Source: Closterium sp. Naga37s-1 (taxonomy: Eukaryota; Streptophyta; Zygnematophyceae; Desmidiales; Closteriaceae). Taken from it: a DNA stretch of 64,000 nt. The position numbers and the translations under genes are program-made. Shown in pieces: positions 22,091-32,800 of this stretch. Position 1 is the stretch's first letter. Every line of letters starts with the position of its first letter. Under the pieces are notes generated by a model that worked only from the letters and a program-made list of their open reading frames with translations, did no database searches and was not told the origin of the DNA. Location of the stretch: contig CANJKZ010001154.1 in assembly GCA_947471745.1 (NCBI GenBank), positions 1,083,501 to 1,147,500 on the forward strand. Direction: 5' to 3'.

Positions 22091-22816
22091 TGTATCTTGG
22101 GTTGGGTGTCCTGTCCGCTTGTTTGTCATTCAACTGTACGTTATCCATGCACCTACGAACCTATCGAAAAACCACACAATGTTTCTTTGGGGGTATGCAT
22201 GGTGCTATAAGATGACTCCATTGGAACCTCCTTATCAGAGCAATGTAAGCTGCCTCATGCGCAGGGTCTCCTTATCATAGGGGCTGTGAAATTGTACTAG
22301 GAATAGAAGGTGTCCAACAAATGGGCAGATGAAGCTGTACAGAAAGGCTCCACCAGTGCCATGCAATGCAACCTATGGAAATGTTTGACAATAGCAAGCA
22401 TTGACAACTAGTCAAGTATAGAAGGCACTAACTAACAATGTCGTTAGCGATTTCGATATCTATCTCAAGAGTACATAGTAACTATTTCTGGTGCGCAACT
22501 CAAGTTGAGATGCGTGCAGTGAGAAACACTCTGATGATGATTTTCTTTTGAGAACCTATGCTGTTCCCAAGTAACAACGACCAATCAGGGTTAGCACACA
22601 ATCGCACGCTCGTGATCGTACGATTTAACGGAGCTGTTGTTATGAGTCTTTTATTCGTTCTAGTGGTGGGCTGGAGCCGTCTCATCGAAGCCGAAGTCGC
22701 ACAACGCAATGCCAGTGGGTGGAGGCGGTGTCTGAACGAAAGCGACATGAAGAAATCGAGCACTGTTTGGCTGCAGCCGTCGAGAGACAAAACTGTGTGG
22801 ATAAATTTAATAACCG
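22091..22816. other. Region downstream of gene A
   Basis: Presumed 3' untranslated and intergenic DNA. No recognisable gene or repeat was identified. Confidence 0.4.
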
Positions 22817-22824
22817 AAGGCGAT

Positions 22825-23868
22825 TTAGGCCCTGTTCGGGAGCCCCGAAACAGAGGATGAGCAAGCTGCTCTGTACCGAACCTGAAGAGGAATACCGACA
22901 ACACACCAGTTGCATGATTGAACAGTGGCGACAGCTGTGCAATCAGATTCGCCAGCTGGAGAAAATGACAGACATGTGCATAGTCAACGCCCCAATTTGT
23001 TCAAGAACGACAACCACCGCAAGCCGGGGGTCAAGATGCCAAATCACACCTACCATCTCTAGTGCTCTCTCAACTTCCCATTTCCTCTCCATCCCATAAC
23101 ATAATTTCCAAAACGTAGCAACCCTAAACACTGACATCTTTTCCAAAACGTCGTAGTTGCAGCTGATTGCGAGGGCTTAGCCGCCCTGGGTAATCAAGAA
23201 GTAGAAACCCAGATGCCCAACAAATATTCTTGACCTCTGATTCTCACTTTCTCCTCGCTAGAGAATGGAGAGGAGAAAGTGAGGACACTTTTGCCTTTGA
23301 TTACTGTTCAGTCGATGGACTGTATGTCAGAATCCCAGTCACTAGACCACTGGGATAAAAGGGCTTGTTAAGTAGCGGGTCAGTGCGCCCATAACCCCCC
23401 AGGACAACGAGCCTGTAACCCTTCCCTAGGATCAATCGGGGATCACCAGTGGACCTCTGACACCCCCCCGCACTGAGATGCCCGAAGTGCACACACTGGG
23501 ATTCGAACCCGAGACCTTCGCTCTGATACCATGTCAGAATCCCAGTCACTAGACCACTGGGATAAAAGGGCTTGTTAAGTAGCGGGTCAGTGCGCCCATA
23601 ACCCCCCAGGACAACGAGCCTGTAACCCTTCCCTAGGATCAATCGGGGATCACCAGTGGACCTCTGACACTGTAGGGGTAGCGGCTCGGAATCTCGAGCC
23701 GCTGCAGAGGAGAAGAAGAGGTTGATGTTTCCAAACCTCGAGGTTTGGTGGCGAAAGTGGTCGCATGGGGGTCACACGCGATTTTTGGGCTTCCGAGCCT
23801 AGTACTGTGCATCCTCTGGATCTGGGGTTGCTCTTCCTCTCTTGCTCCCGAACAGGCCCTTAGGGACA
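22825..23868. mobile_element. hAT-like non-autonomous DNA element carrying a TRIM insertion
   Basis: The ends share an inverted motif: CCTGTTCGGGAGC near 22831 and its complement GCTCCCGAACAGG near 23844-23856. The element is flanked by the 8-bp direct repeat AAGGCGAT (22817-22824 and 23869-23876), the duplication length expected for hAT transposases. The outermost bases of the two ends are not perfectly complementary, so exact borders are tentative. No transposase is present. The TRIM at 23325-23669 inserted later; without it the element would be about 0.7 kb. Confidence 0.55.
23325..23669 (-). mobile_element. TRIM (terminal-repeat retrotransposon in miniature), 345 bp
   Basis: Two identical 138-bp LTRs (23325-23462 and 23532-23669), each starting TGTCAG and ending TGACA, enclose only 69 bp. 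The target duplication is CTGTA (23320-23324 and 23670-23674). The primer binding site TGGTATCAGAGC, complementary to the 3' end of initiator tRNA-Met, abuts the right-hand LTR on the minus strand, and a G-rich polypurine tract (C-run on the plus strand at 23463-23469) abuts the left one. There is no coding capacity; it would have to be moved by a related autonomous Copia-type element. Confidence 0.9.
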
Positions 23869-23958
23869 AAGGCGATAGCACCTTGCCAGCATCCACCATC
23901 TGTTCAGTGTGCTGCCACCTCACAAGCAGTATTTTTTTTTTCGATCGTGGTTATTCTT

Positions 23959-24459
23959 TGTTGGAGAATCGAGTTTCTGCCGCCCCAGCCCTTTGCACAC
24001 AAGCAGCAGCAAGGGGGAATGTCGGCGATGAATCAGAGCTTCGGGAAGTACTTCGAAAGTTCCACCACCAATCAGATTTCAGCCGAAGACTCGATATAGT
24101 TCAAAGCTGCCTTCAAACCGAAGTGTTGGCAGTTTCTACAGGTTTCTACACATCAGAATCAGCTATAACAGAAATATCCAGAGTTTTCTTATTCATGCAC
24201 CTCATGTGGCACTCAAAGTCACTCAAGGTCCATCCAATCTAGATTGTGCCCAAGTTACCAGGGAAGTTACATTGTCTATCAGCCTAGTTTGAGCTTTCAA
24301 TCTGTCTTGTTTGTGATGCCTAAAGTTGTGCTTTAGTGGGCTTGTTAATCTTGAACATAGTGAAGTTTTACCTCATCCAGTCAATTCCAGCAGCCCTGCT
24401 AAGACTTTCCAGCCAAGTTTCCAGCCCTCCAGTAGTCACAGCTACTCTGTTTTACAAGT
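23959..24459 (+). repeat. 5' LTR of Copia 1
   Basis: Begins TGTTGGAGAATC and ends TTTTACAAGT. The copy at 37424-37924 matches except for one A/G change (near 24319 versus 37784). This near-identity marks a recent insertion. Confidence 0.92.
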
Positions 24460-24471
24460 TGGTATCAGAGC
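24460..24471 (+). promoter_or_regulatory. Primer binding site of Copia 1 (initiator tRNA-Met type)
   Basis: TGGTATCAGAGC, complementary to the 3' end of initiator tRNA-Met, directly follows the 5' LTR. This is the usual priming site of plant Copia elements. Confidence 0.85.
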
Positions 24472-24525
24472 TTGTCGTTTCGATCAACCTAGCCCACCAC
24501 GTTCCTATCCTAGCACCATACGAAC

Positions 24526-27238
24526 ATGGCGGGAGACAATCCATCTGGTCCTGCACTCCAGCCAGCCGGAGGAGCTTCAGAGTCAACATCAGCAGCTACT
24601 GGATTAGTGGAAGCAGTTGCACCAGGCAGTCCTTCAACAACATACTCACCACTCACCTCCTTCATGCCTAAGCTTCACCTCCCCAAGTTCAATGGCAAAG
24701 ATTTTCCAACATGGGCAACTCAGTTTGAGCTCACTGCATCCCTTCTGGATCTGTGGCCTTACTACACTGGAGAATCAGCCAAACCAGCAGCAGATGCTTC
24801 AGAAGCTGAAAAACGACTTTACGAACGACGCAACAAGGAGGCCTTCCTCTACCTACTCAATAGCATTCACGAGCAGCAGTTGAAGTCGCTCCTGCCCTGT
24901 TCTACCAAGGCAAACAGTGCAGAGGAAGCATGGAGCCGACTGAAGACTATGCACCAGTCAAAATCCGAGAGCAGCCAAGCCGAGATGTGGAGCCGCTTCA
25001 TGAATCTGAAGATGGAAGAAGATGAATCAGCACAAGCCTACCTACAACGAGCTGAAGCAATGCTGGAGGAAGCAGCAGCGATCGGCTTGGAGATTCCAGA
25101 GTCTCTTTTCAAGACCGTCATCCTCACCGGCCTTACACCGGAGTGGGACACTTTCCGTGCAACACTACAAGCGCTCCCGCAGTCAATGAAGAGTCGTGCG
25201 TTCATCTTTGAGGCCCTTGTCAACGAGCAGCAGAGTCGAGACCTTGCACGGAACAAGCGGAGTGACGAAGGTGCGTGGAGTGCTGCAGCAGCCACAAGAT
25301 ATGGCAACCAATTCCAGAGGCAAGGAAATTTCAGCCCAAACCGCCCTCAACCCTACTACGGTACGAAATTTCAGTCACCTTCCAACCCATACAAACCCTC
25401 TCGTTTTCCTCAGTCAAGTCCTCCCTATAAGTCCAGTCACTATGTCCAGCCAAGGCCTTCGATTCCCAATCAATACCAGCCTAGGAATGCAAGAGTCAAT
25501 ATGCCAAGAGTCAATAATTTCAGCCAAGCCCCGAATGCTAAAAAGTTTAATTTTGAGTGTTTTTGTTGTCATGAGTGGGGTCACCCGTGGTATGCTTGTC
25601 CTAAGAAGCCTCCTAATTGGGTCCCCCCACCTCAGCTACTATCTGAAAAAGGTAAGGCAGCCATAGCAAATATAGCAAGTCATTCTACAAGTCAAGATGA
25701 GTCCAAAGAGTCCGATGGTCCTGTCCTTTTTAACGCTGCTACTTGCATGCACGTTTTCTCTACTAGTAGTGAGGAGTTTATTCTTGATAGTGGCTGCTCT
25801 GAAACCATGACTCCCTATCAGTCCATTCTCAAGGATTTTCAGCCCTCATATGACTCAAAAGCTGTGACTCTTGCTGATCTTGGCAAAGTACCAATCAAAG
25901 GAGTCGGCAAGCTTGAGTTCGAAAAGGATGGTAAGTCATTGTGTGTCAATAAAGCTTTGTTTGTTCCTGATTTGGGAGCAAACTTGCTCTCAGCCGGACA
26001 ACTCGAAGAGAAAGGTGCCTCCGTTCTCTTGCAAGGGGGGAAAGCCAAAGTGTGGGACAGTGCAGGAAATCTGGTGGCTGAAGGCGAGCGTACCGGGCGG
26101 CTCTACAAGATGAAGTTGGAGATTAAGCGCGGTGCTAGCAACACGAAGAACGACGTTGTCTCGCTTCCCGCTGTTTCAACCGATCAAGTCAACAACAAAG
26201 GGAGTATCTCCCAAACTGAGGTATGGCATGCACGCTTGGGGCACGTGGGAGTGCAAGCATTGAAAGAGTTGGTAACTCACAAGAGCGTGGAAGGATTGAG
26301 TTTGAATGAAAGTGCAGTCAAGTCCCTTTCTTCCGTTCCATGTCCATCTTGTGTGGAAGGTAAACTAGCTAGAAAGCCATTCTTCCCTTCTAAGTCTCAG
26401 TCAAGGGACCTCCTAGAGTTGGTCCACACTGATGTCTTCGGCCCCATGCGAGACCCTACTCGAAACGGTAAGAGATATTTGGTGTCTTTCATTGATGACA
26501 AGAGTCGTTTCTCGTGGTCCTTTTTTCATCAACACCAAGGATGAAGTTCACAAGTGTTTCAAGCAATGGCTAGCACTTGTTGAGAGAGAGTCAGGGAAGA
26601 AGTTACTCACCTTGAGGTCGGATCGAGGAGGTGAGTACATGGGGAAAGCGTTTCAGGGGGAGTTGTTGGCATTGGGCATCAAACAACAGTTCACTTGTCC
26701 CTATAGTCCTCAGCAAAATGGAGTGGCAGAGAGGTTTCATCGCACTATCCAGGCTATAGCTACCACTTTCCTTCAGTTCAAAGGCCTTGACAAGCTCTGG
26801 TGGGGTGAGGCAATCACTATGGCAATTTATGTTCGCAACAGGAGACCCACAAGGCCCTTACCGGAAGGTGTAACGCCATATGAGGCTTGGTTTGGAGTTA
26901 AACCAGATCTGTCTATGCTTCGTGTTTTTGGTTCCATGGCCCAATACCGTGTTCCAGATGCAAAGAGACTCAAGCTGGACAGCAAAGCTCATTGGGGCCT
27001 CTTCATCGGCATGAGCAATGAGAGCAAGGGATGGGTCCTTTGGGATCCTGTCACCAAGCGAGAAGTGGTTTCAAGGGATGTTGTCTTCTATGAAGACATG
27101 TCCCTTGCAGGTTGGCATAAGTTTTCCTCTTCCTCCTCTCTACACTCTATCCAACAGGAACCAGCAAGCGCACCTGAGGAAACAACACAAGAGGAGGAGG
27201 AAGATGACACCTGTGGAAAGGAGAACGAGGATGAATGA
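24526..27238 (+). pseudogene. Copia 1 gag-protease-integrase frame, broken by a frameshift
   Basis: The frame starts MAGDNPSGPALQ at 24526. The gag part contains LPKFNGKDFPTWATQFE, and a CCHC knuckle CFCCHEWGHPWYAC lies at about residues 345-358. The aspartic protease motif ILDSGCSETM is at about residue 420. The GAG-pre-integrase HHCC region is VWHARLGH...CPSCVEGKL, and the integrase catalytic core begins LVHTDVFGP. At about 26520, in a CTTTTTT run, the frame shifts by one base; the continuation (26523-27238) has LRSDRGGEYMG and PQQNGVAER, the rest of the DDE core. The nested element enters at 27212, so the last codons before 27238 come from its LTR. A homopolymer frameshift could be a sequencing error. 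Confidence 0.85.
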
Positions 27239-27346
27239 ACTATGAATGAAGTGAGTACATATAGGAAACCCTAATTGGGTTGTACCCCCTATGGGATACC
27301 CCACTATAGCCTACACAACAGCATAAGCTATATATATGTTCTGACA
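27212..27346 (-). repeat. 3' LTR of Copia 2
   Basis: 135 bp, identical to 34430-34564. Contains TATATATA (about 27330-27338), a plausible TATA box on the AT-rich side. Confidence 0.92.
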
Positions 27347-27551
27347 CACCCCCATAGGCAAAGTGGGGGAGAACAAGGGGTCACAAGACCAGTCACGCAA
27401 AGCACAGCAAGCTCAGGGTGGATCACAAAGTCACCACACAGTCCGAGCACAACGACAAGGCCACAAGGCCAGTTCACATGCAGGAGTGCACATATATATA
27501 TAGAGCTAGACAAGCAAGAGCAGGTATATATATGTGACAGTACAAGCAAGG

Positions 27552-29816
27552 TCAAGAGGAGAGCAAGTGAGGCAAGACAGGTACAAGACCCAGCTGAGTG
27601 CAGAAGCGCTGATGGTCACAAGGCGCAAGTGCCTTGGTGAACACATCAGCAGTGTTGGCCTCAGAGGCCACGTACGCAAGTCGCAACTGACCACGCTGCT
27701 GCAGCTCACGAGCAAGAAAGTAACGGAGAGCAATGTGCTTCGTTCTGTGCTCCAAGCGCTGCTCTCGACACAAGGCCAGCATGGCCTTGTTGTCTACGTA
27801 CAGCACTGGAGGAGAACGAGGCGGCTCTCCAAGGTCAGTCAGCAGGTAGGTGAGCCAGCGAAGCTCCTGTGCAGCCATGGCCCCGGCGTAGATCTCAGCC
27901 TCACAACTGGAGCCGAGAACAGAGGACGAGCGAGTAGCCCGCCACGAGACAGAGCCGGAACCAAGACTGAAGGTGTAACCCTGTGACGACCGCTGCGTAG
28001 CCTGGTCGTCAGCCCAAGAAGCGTCCGCGTGCCCAGTGAGGACCACTGGACTCCGCCCTCCAAGCACTAGCCCCATGCCCGACGTACTGCACAAGTAGCG
28101 CAACACCCTCTTCGCTGCAGCCATGTGCTCTGGTCGGTGTCTCCCAGGAGCAACATAGCGTGCAAGAATGCTAAGAGGGTATGCAAGGTCAGGTCGTGTG
28201 CAGGTCATCAGGTACATGAGGCAACCAACAAGCTCTGGGTACGGGCCACTCGACTCTACGGACTCATCCGAAGGCAGAGCTGAGAGCGAGTGGCGAGTAG
28301 ACAGAGGAATGGCCTGAGGCGAGGAGTACGTGAAGCCGAAGCGCTGAAGGACCTGCTGCACCATGTGTGACTGAGTCAAGGTAATGGTGCGGCGTGCTCT
28401 GTCCCGAGTGATCTGCAAGCCAAGGTAGCTGCGCAGTTCACCCAGGTCTGTGCACGTGTGTCTCTTCTGCAGCTCGGACTTCACGTAGGCTAGTCCAGCA
28501 GTGTCAGCTGTGGCAAAGACCAAGTCGTCGACGTACACGAGGATGTAGAACGGCGGCAAAGAAGTGTCGGTGCGCAGAAACAACGACGGGTCAGCAGTAG
28601 AGGGAGCAAACCCAAGAGCCGCAAGCGTAGTCCTCAGTGTGTCGTGCCACTCACGCGGTGCCTGGCGGAGACCGTAGACTGGCCGTCGGAGGCTCCACTG
28701 GGTGCCAGGAGGGAAAGTCCCAGTGAAGCCAGGTGGACGGCGCAGCCAGATCTCCTCGTGCAGGCTACCCTGCAAGAAAGCAGTGCTGAAGTCAAGAGAG
28801 TGGAGCTCGTAGTCGCGCTGAGCGGCTATGTGCAGCAGCACCCGAAGAGTGGTCATCTTCGGGGTGGGAGAGAAGGTCTGAAAGTAGTCAACTCCCTGCC
28901 GCTGACTGAAGCCACGAGCGACGTACCGCGCCTTGAAGACAGGTGGAGAGCCCGGCGGCCGCTTCACCCTGAAGATCCACATGCCACTGACGATGTTCGC
29001 CCCAGGAGGGGGAACCGCGTCAACGTAGGTGCCTGTGGACTTCCAGGACGCCATCTCTGCATCCATAGCTGCCTGCCACTGAGAGGAGTAGGGACCCTCT
29101 ACGGCCTCCGCGTAGGAGCGCGGAGTCGGGATGTCTAGTGCATCCGGGTCTCCCTCAGGGGCAAGTAGTACGGACGCGAGATGAGGTGAAGCAGCAGCCA
29201 GACACTGGAACTCCTCCTGCCTGTCCTCAAGGACGCCCGTGCCAAGAGCACACTCACCCCCGACGGACGGAGGACAGACAGACGCAGACTCAGCAACAAG
29301 ACCGGCAGCGTAGTCTAGACGACAGCGAGCAGCAAAGTTGACGAGCTCAGCAACAAGAGCAGACGCAGCAGTGGACTCAAAAGAGGGGTCAGTGACGACA
29401 GTAGCAAGGAGACGTGTGACAGTAGGACTGGTAGCACGAAGAGAGTCGGACTCTGGGTCGGTAAGTGCAGGAAGAGAGGACTCAGGAGGAGAAGGCAAAG
29501 GGGCACGCAGAGGAGCAGTGGACGGACGCAAAGACATCCGGTGCGTGCCAGGGACAGGAGGAGGACGCTGACGCGAACCGCGACCACTAGCGCGAGCAGC
29601 ACGAACAGGCGACGCAGGACGAGACGCAGGCTCACGACGCTCAGCAAGACCTCCAGTGGGACCAGTGTAAGGAGAGGGAGCAGGAAGTGGGGAGGCGGGC
29701 TCTAACTGGGACTGTGACTGAACAGGCGGTGGACACGCTGCAGGAGGAGAAAGATCAAGAACCTGCTGTAGGAGTGGAACGAAGTACGGCCGAGGCCGCG
29801 CGGCGACTCCAGACAC
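27552..29816 (-). CDS. Copia 2 reverse transcriptase-RNase H frame
   Basis: Read from 29816 down, 754 codons. The RT begins around QWQAAMDAEMASWKSTGTY, runs through FKARYVARGFSQRQGVDY and LDFSTAFLQG, and reaches the catalytic motif ILVYVDDLVFATAD near 28535. RNase H is indicated by LTGHADASWADD and by ending motifs such as LYVDNKAMLAL and KHIALRYFLARE. The frame overlaps the upstream gag-integrase frame by 115 bp in the -1 frame, so expression would need ribosomal frameshifting or the offset is a mutation. The first part upstream of RT is low-complexity Pro/Ser/Arg-rich. About 205 bp separate its stop from the LTR. Confidence 0.9.
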   Translation of the reverse strand: MSGVAARPRPYFVPLLQQVLDLSPPAACPPPVQSQSQLEPASPLPAPSPYTGPTGGLAERREPASRPASPVRAARASGRGSRQRPPPVPGTHRMSLRPSTAPLRAPLPSPPESSLPALTDPESDSLRATSPTVTRLLATVVTDPSFESTAASALVAELVNFAARCRLDYAAGLVAESASVCPPSVGGECALGTGVLEDRQEEFQCLAAASPHLASVLLAPEGDPDALDIPTPRSYAEAVEGPYSSQWQAAMDAEMASWKSTGTYVDAVPPPGANIVSGMWIFRVKRPPGSPPVFKARYVARGFSQRQGVDYFQTFSPTPKMTTLRVLLHIAAQRDYELHSLDFSTAFLQGSLHEEIWLRRPPGFTGTFPPGTQWSLRRPVYGLRQAPREWHDTLRTTLAALGFAPSTADPSLFLRTDTSLPPFYILVYVDDLVFATADTAGLAYVKSELQKRHTCTDLGELRSYLGLQITRDRARRTITLTQSHMVQQVLQRFGFTYSSPQAIPLSTRHSLSALPSDESVESSGPYPELVGCLMYLMTCTRPDLAYPLSILARYVAPGRHRPEHMAAAKRVLRYLCSTSGMGLVLGGRSPVVLTGHADASWADDQATQRSSQGYTFSLGSGSVSWRATRSSSVLGSSCEAEIYAGAMAAQELRWLTYLLTDLGEPPRSPPVLYVDNKAMLALCREQRLEHRTKHIALRYFLARELQQRGQLRLAYVASEANTADVFTKALAPCDHQRFCTQLGLVPVLPHLLSS

Positions 29817-32800
29817 AGCAGGACAGCACCCTCAGCAGTAGCACCAGCGCCAACAGCACCTCCAGCGGCAGGACCTCCAGCAGCACCAGCAGCACCCGCA
29901 GCAGGACCACCGCTAGGAAGGACAGCAGCAGTCTCAGCACCAACACCCGCAGCAGCTCCAGCTCCAGGCGGACCCGAAGGCCCAGCAGCTCCGGGACCAG
30001 CGGCACAAGTACCCTCAGCAGCCGAAGGAGCTCCAGCTCCAGCAGTACGTCTCCAGCGGCGAGCAAACCACTCGCGCAGCTCCTGTGGAGAGAGGGGCTC
30101 CCGCCGAGGCGAAGCACCCGGAGAACCGCCAGGTCCCGCACCGCCAGACACCACAAGGGGAGGTCCAGTGGCCGCAGGCTCCGCAGCTCCAGGCTCAGCA
30201 GCTCCAGACGCAGCACCCCCTGGCTCAGGACCCCCAGTCGCAGCACCCCCAGGCTCAGCACCCCCAGACTCCGCACCCCCAGGCTCAGCACCCCCAGACG
30301 CAGTACCCCCAGGCTCAGCACCCCCAGACTCAGCACCCCCAGGCTCAGCACCCCCAGGCTCAGCACCCACGCGCGTAGCACCCCCAGAGTCAGCACCCCC
30401 AGGCTCAGCACCCGCAGCAGGACCAGAGTCACCAGCAACCTCGACCGGCTCGACTGCGTCTACCTGGGACACACCTGAAGGGGCAGGACCCTGAGGGGGA
30501 AGGGGGTCTACCGGGGGGGGACCTGGCACAAGGAAGTGCGGTGGCGGGGGGAGGGAAGGAGTGCGGTAGGGGAAGAGGCGGTAGAAGGGGACTGACTCGT
30601 CGAACGTGACGTCCTGGGAGGACAGAACACGACGAGAGGAGGGGTGGTAGAACTGCCACCCTGGGGCGTCCGGGGGGAAGCCGAGGAAGACACAGGGAGC
30701 AGCACGAGGGGACAGTTTGTCCGCAGACAAGTCGCGGACAAACGCCCGAGATCCCCAGACACGGAACACAGACGCATCGCCGACCTTCCCCGTCCACAGC
30801 AGAGCTGGGGAGGTCTCCGGCCGGGAGACCCTGGGGTGAAGGTTGATCTGATGCGCCGCGTACCGAACCGCAAACGGCCACAGAAAATGGGGGGCAGCCG
30901 CATGCATCATGGACGTACGAGCGACGTCCATGACCATGCCAATGCTGCGCTCAGCAATCCCATTTTGCTGTGGAGAGTCCGGAAGCGTAAAGGTCTGGCG
31001 GATGCCTCGTGCACGACAGTAGGCTCGCAGAAGGCCAGAGGAGAACTCTCCACCTCGGTCAGAGTGCAGACGCAGAACAGGAAAGTCCGAGCCGAAGCTC
31101 CTCCTGAGCTGGAGACGAGCTGCGCGGATCCAGTCGATCAACACCTCAGTGACATCACCCTTGCTGCGCAAGGGGAAGACTGTGGTGTAACGCGAGTAGT
31201 CGTCAACCACCAGCAGGAAGTAGCGCTCGTGACCCTGCCCACGGACGCGGGCCGGGCCCCACACGTCCATGTGAAGCGTCTGCAGAGGAGCCTCTGTCGG
31301 GGGAAACTGGGAGGAGTGAGGGGCAGCCCGGAGCCGCCCCTCGACACAGGGGACACAGGAAGGTCCGGGTCCCGAAGGAAGGGGAGGGAGAGACCGGGGA
31401 AGACCAGAGACAAGGACACGGGAAGCCATGCCCCGAAGACGAGGCAAGGAGGGGTGGCCAAGACGGTGGTGCCACAGGAGAGTCTCCTGAGACAGGCGGC
31501 GACACGAGCAGGGGGCAGACTCAGGACCAGACCTGGACGCAGCAGCAAACACCTGACCCGACGCAGCTACCTGGCCAGACGCAGGGACAGGAGGAGACTC
31601 AGTGGTCAGGGTGTAGAGACTCGACCCCGGCCGACGCGAAAACGTGGCCAGGTGTCGGCCTGTGCGGGCGTCCGAGCAGTGGGTCACCCGCTGACTCGCA
31701 GGAGTAAACTGGTGAACCCCCGCATCCTGCAGGTCAGCACCACTCACCAAGTTCGTCGAGAACGAGGGGAGGTACAGACCAGACAAGGTGCCCGAGGGGG
31801 CAGCCGGACACGGGAGGACAGTGGAGAAGTGAGAGAGGACAGGACCCCCAGAGGGGTCAGCCAGGGAGACTGCAACCGGCCGGCCAAGCGGCGTGAGGGT
31901 GGTGCGGTCTCGAAAGAAGGAGCGAGAAGCCCCTGAGTCAAGCGTGAAGGTGAGGGAGGCCGAAGCCGACGCAGTACCTGAGAGCGCAGCCTCACCAGTA
32001 CCTGAGAGTGCAGACGCACTGGCACCTAGAGCAGCAGCCGCAGAAGTACCTAGCGCATCAGTACCAATGCCCGGGTCGGGCGGGAAACACCGGTAACAGT
32101 CACCCTCCTCACTAATAGTCACAGCATACATGGCAGCAAGGATAGCATCAAAGTCAAGATCAAAGATAGCTACGCCAGCCCTAGACAGCTCTCCCCAACG
32201 GGGAATCTCACTAGCCTCGGGGAACTGCTGACGCCAAGCGTCCGTCAGGCGGCCAAAGCAGCGCTGGGTGGGGTGGGCACCCCCACACTGCTCACCCGCG
32301 CGGTCGCCGGAACGAAGGACGTAGGTGCACGGACCAAAACCCCCACCCCGCTGACGCTGCGTGTACCACTCACGGAGCTGCTGGGGCGGGGGGATGTCCC
32401 GCGAACGCTGCTGCTGCTGCTGCTGCTGCTGACGCTGGCCACCACCAGAGCCGCTACGCTGCGGGGCACCACCCCGACCAGCTCCACCCCCTCCGCCACC
32501 GCCGCCTCCACCTCCACCACCACCGCTGCCTCCGCTCCCACCGCTGCCGCCACCACCGCCTCCTCCTCCGCTGCTGCCACCGCCACCACCGCCCCCGCCA
32601 CCACTCCCACCGCCACCCCCACTCCCTCCGCCGCCTCCACCGCCACCTCCACCGCCCCCGCCAGTTCCACCCGCGCCCTTGCCCCTGCCAGGGCGGCGTC
32701 TCCCGCTAGGGGCAGACGCCGCGCAGACCGACTCAAGACCAAGCAGGTCGGCAGCAGCAGCAGAGGCAACAGAGGGCAGCAGGGGGGAAGGAGAACACCC

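Noticed and set aside
23480..23531. Sequence resembling the 3' half of a tRNA (GGTTCGAATCC-like and CTCTGATACCA)
   Set aside because: It is the primer binding site region of the TRIM; there is no complete cloverleaf or internal A box.
30644..31936. 430-codon plus-strand frame inside Copia 2
   Set aside because: Antisense shadow of the gag-integrase frame, which has clear catalytic motifs on the minus strand.
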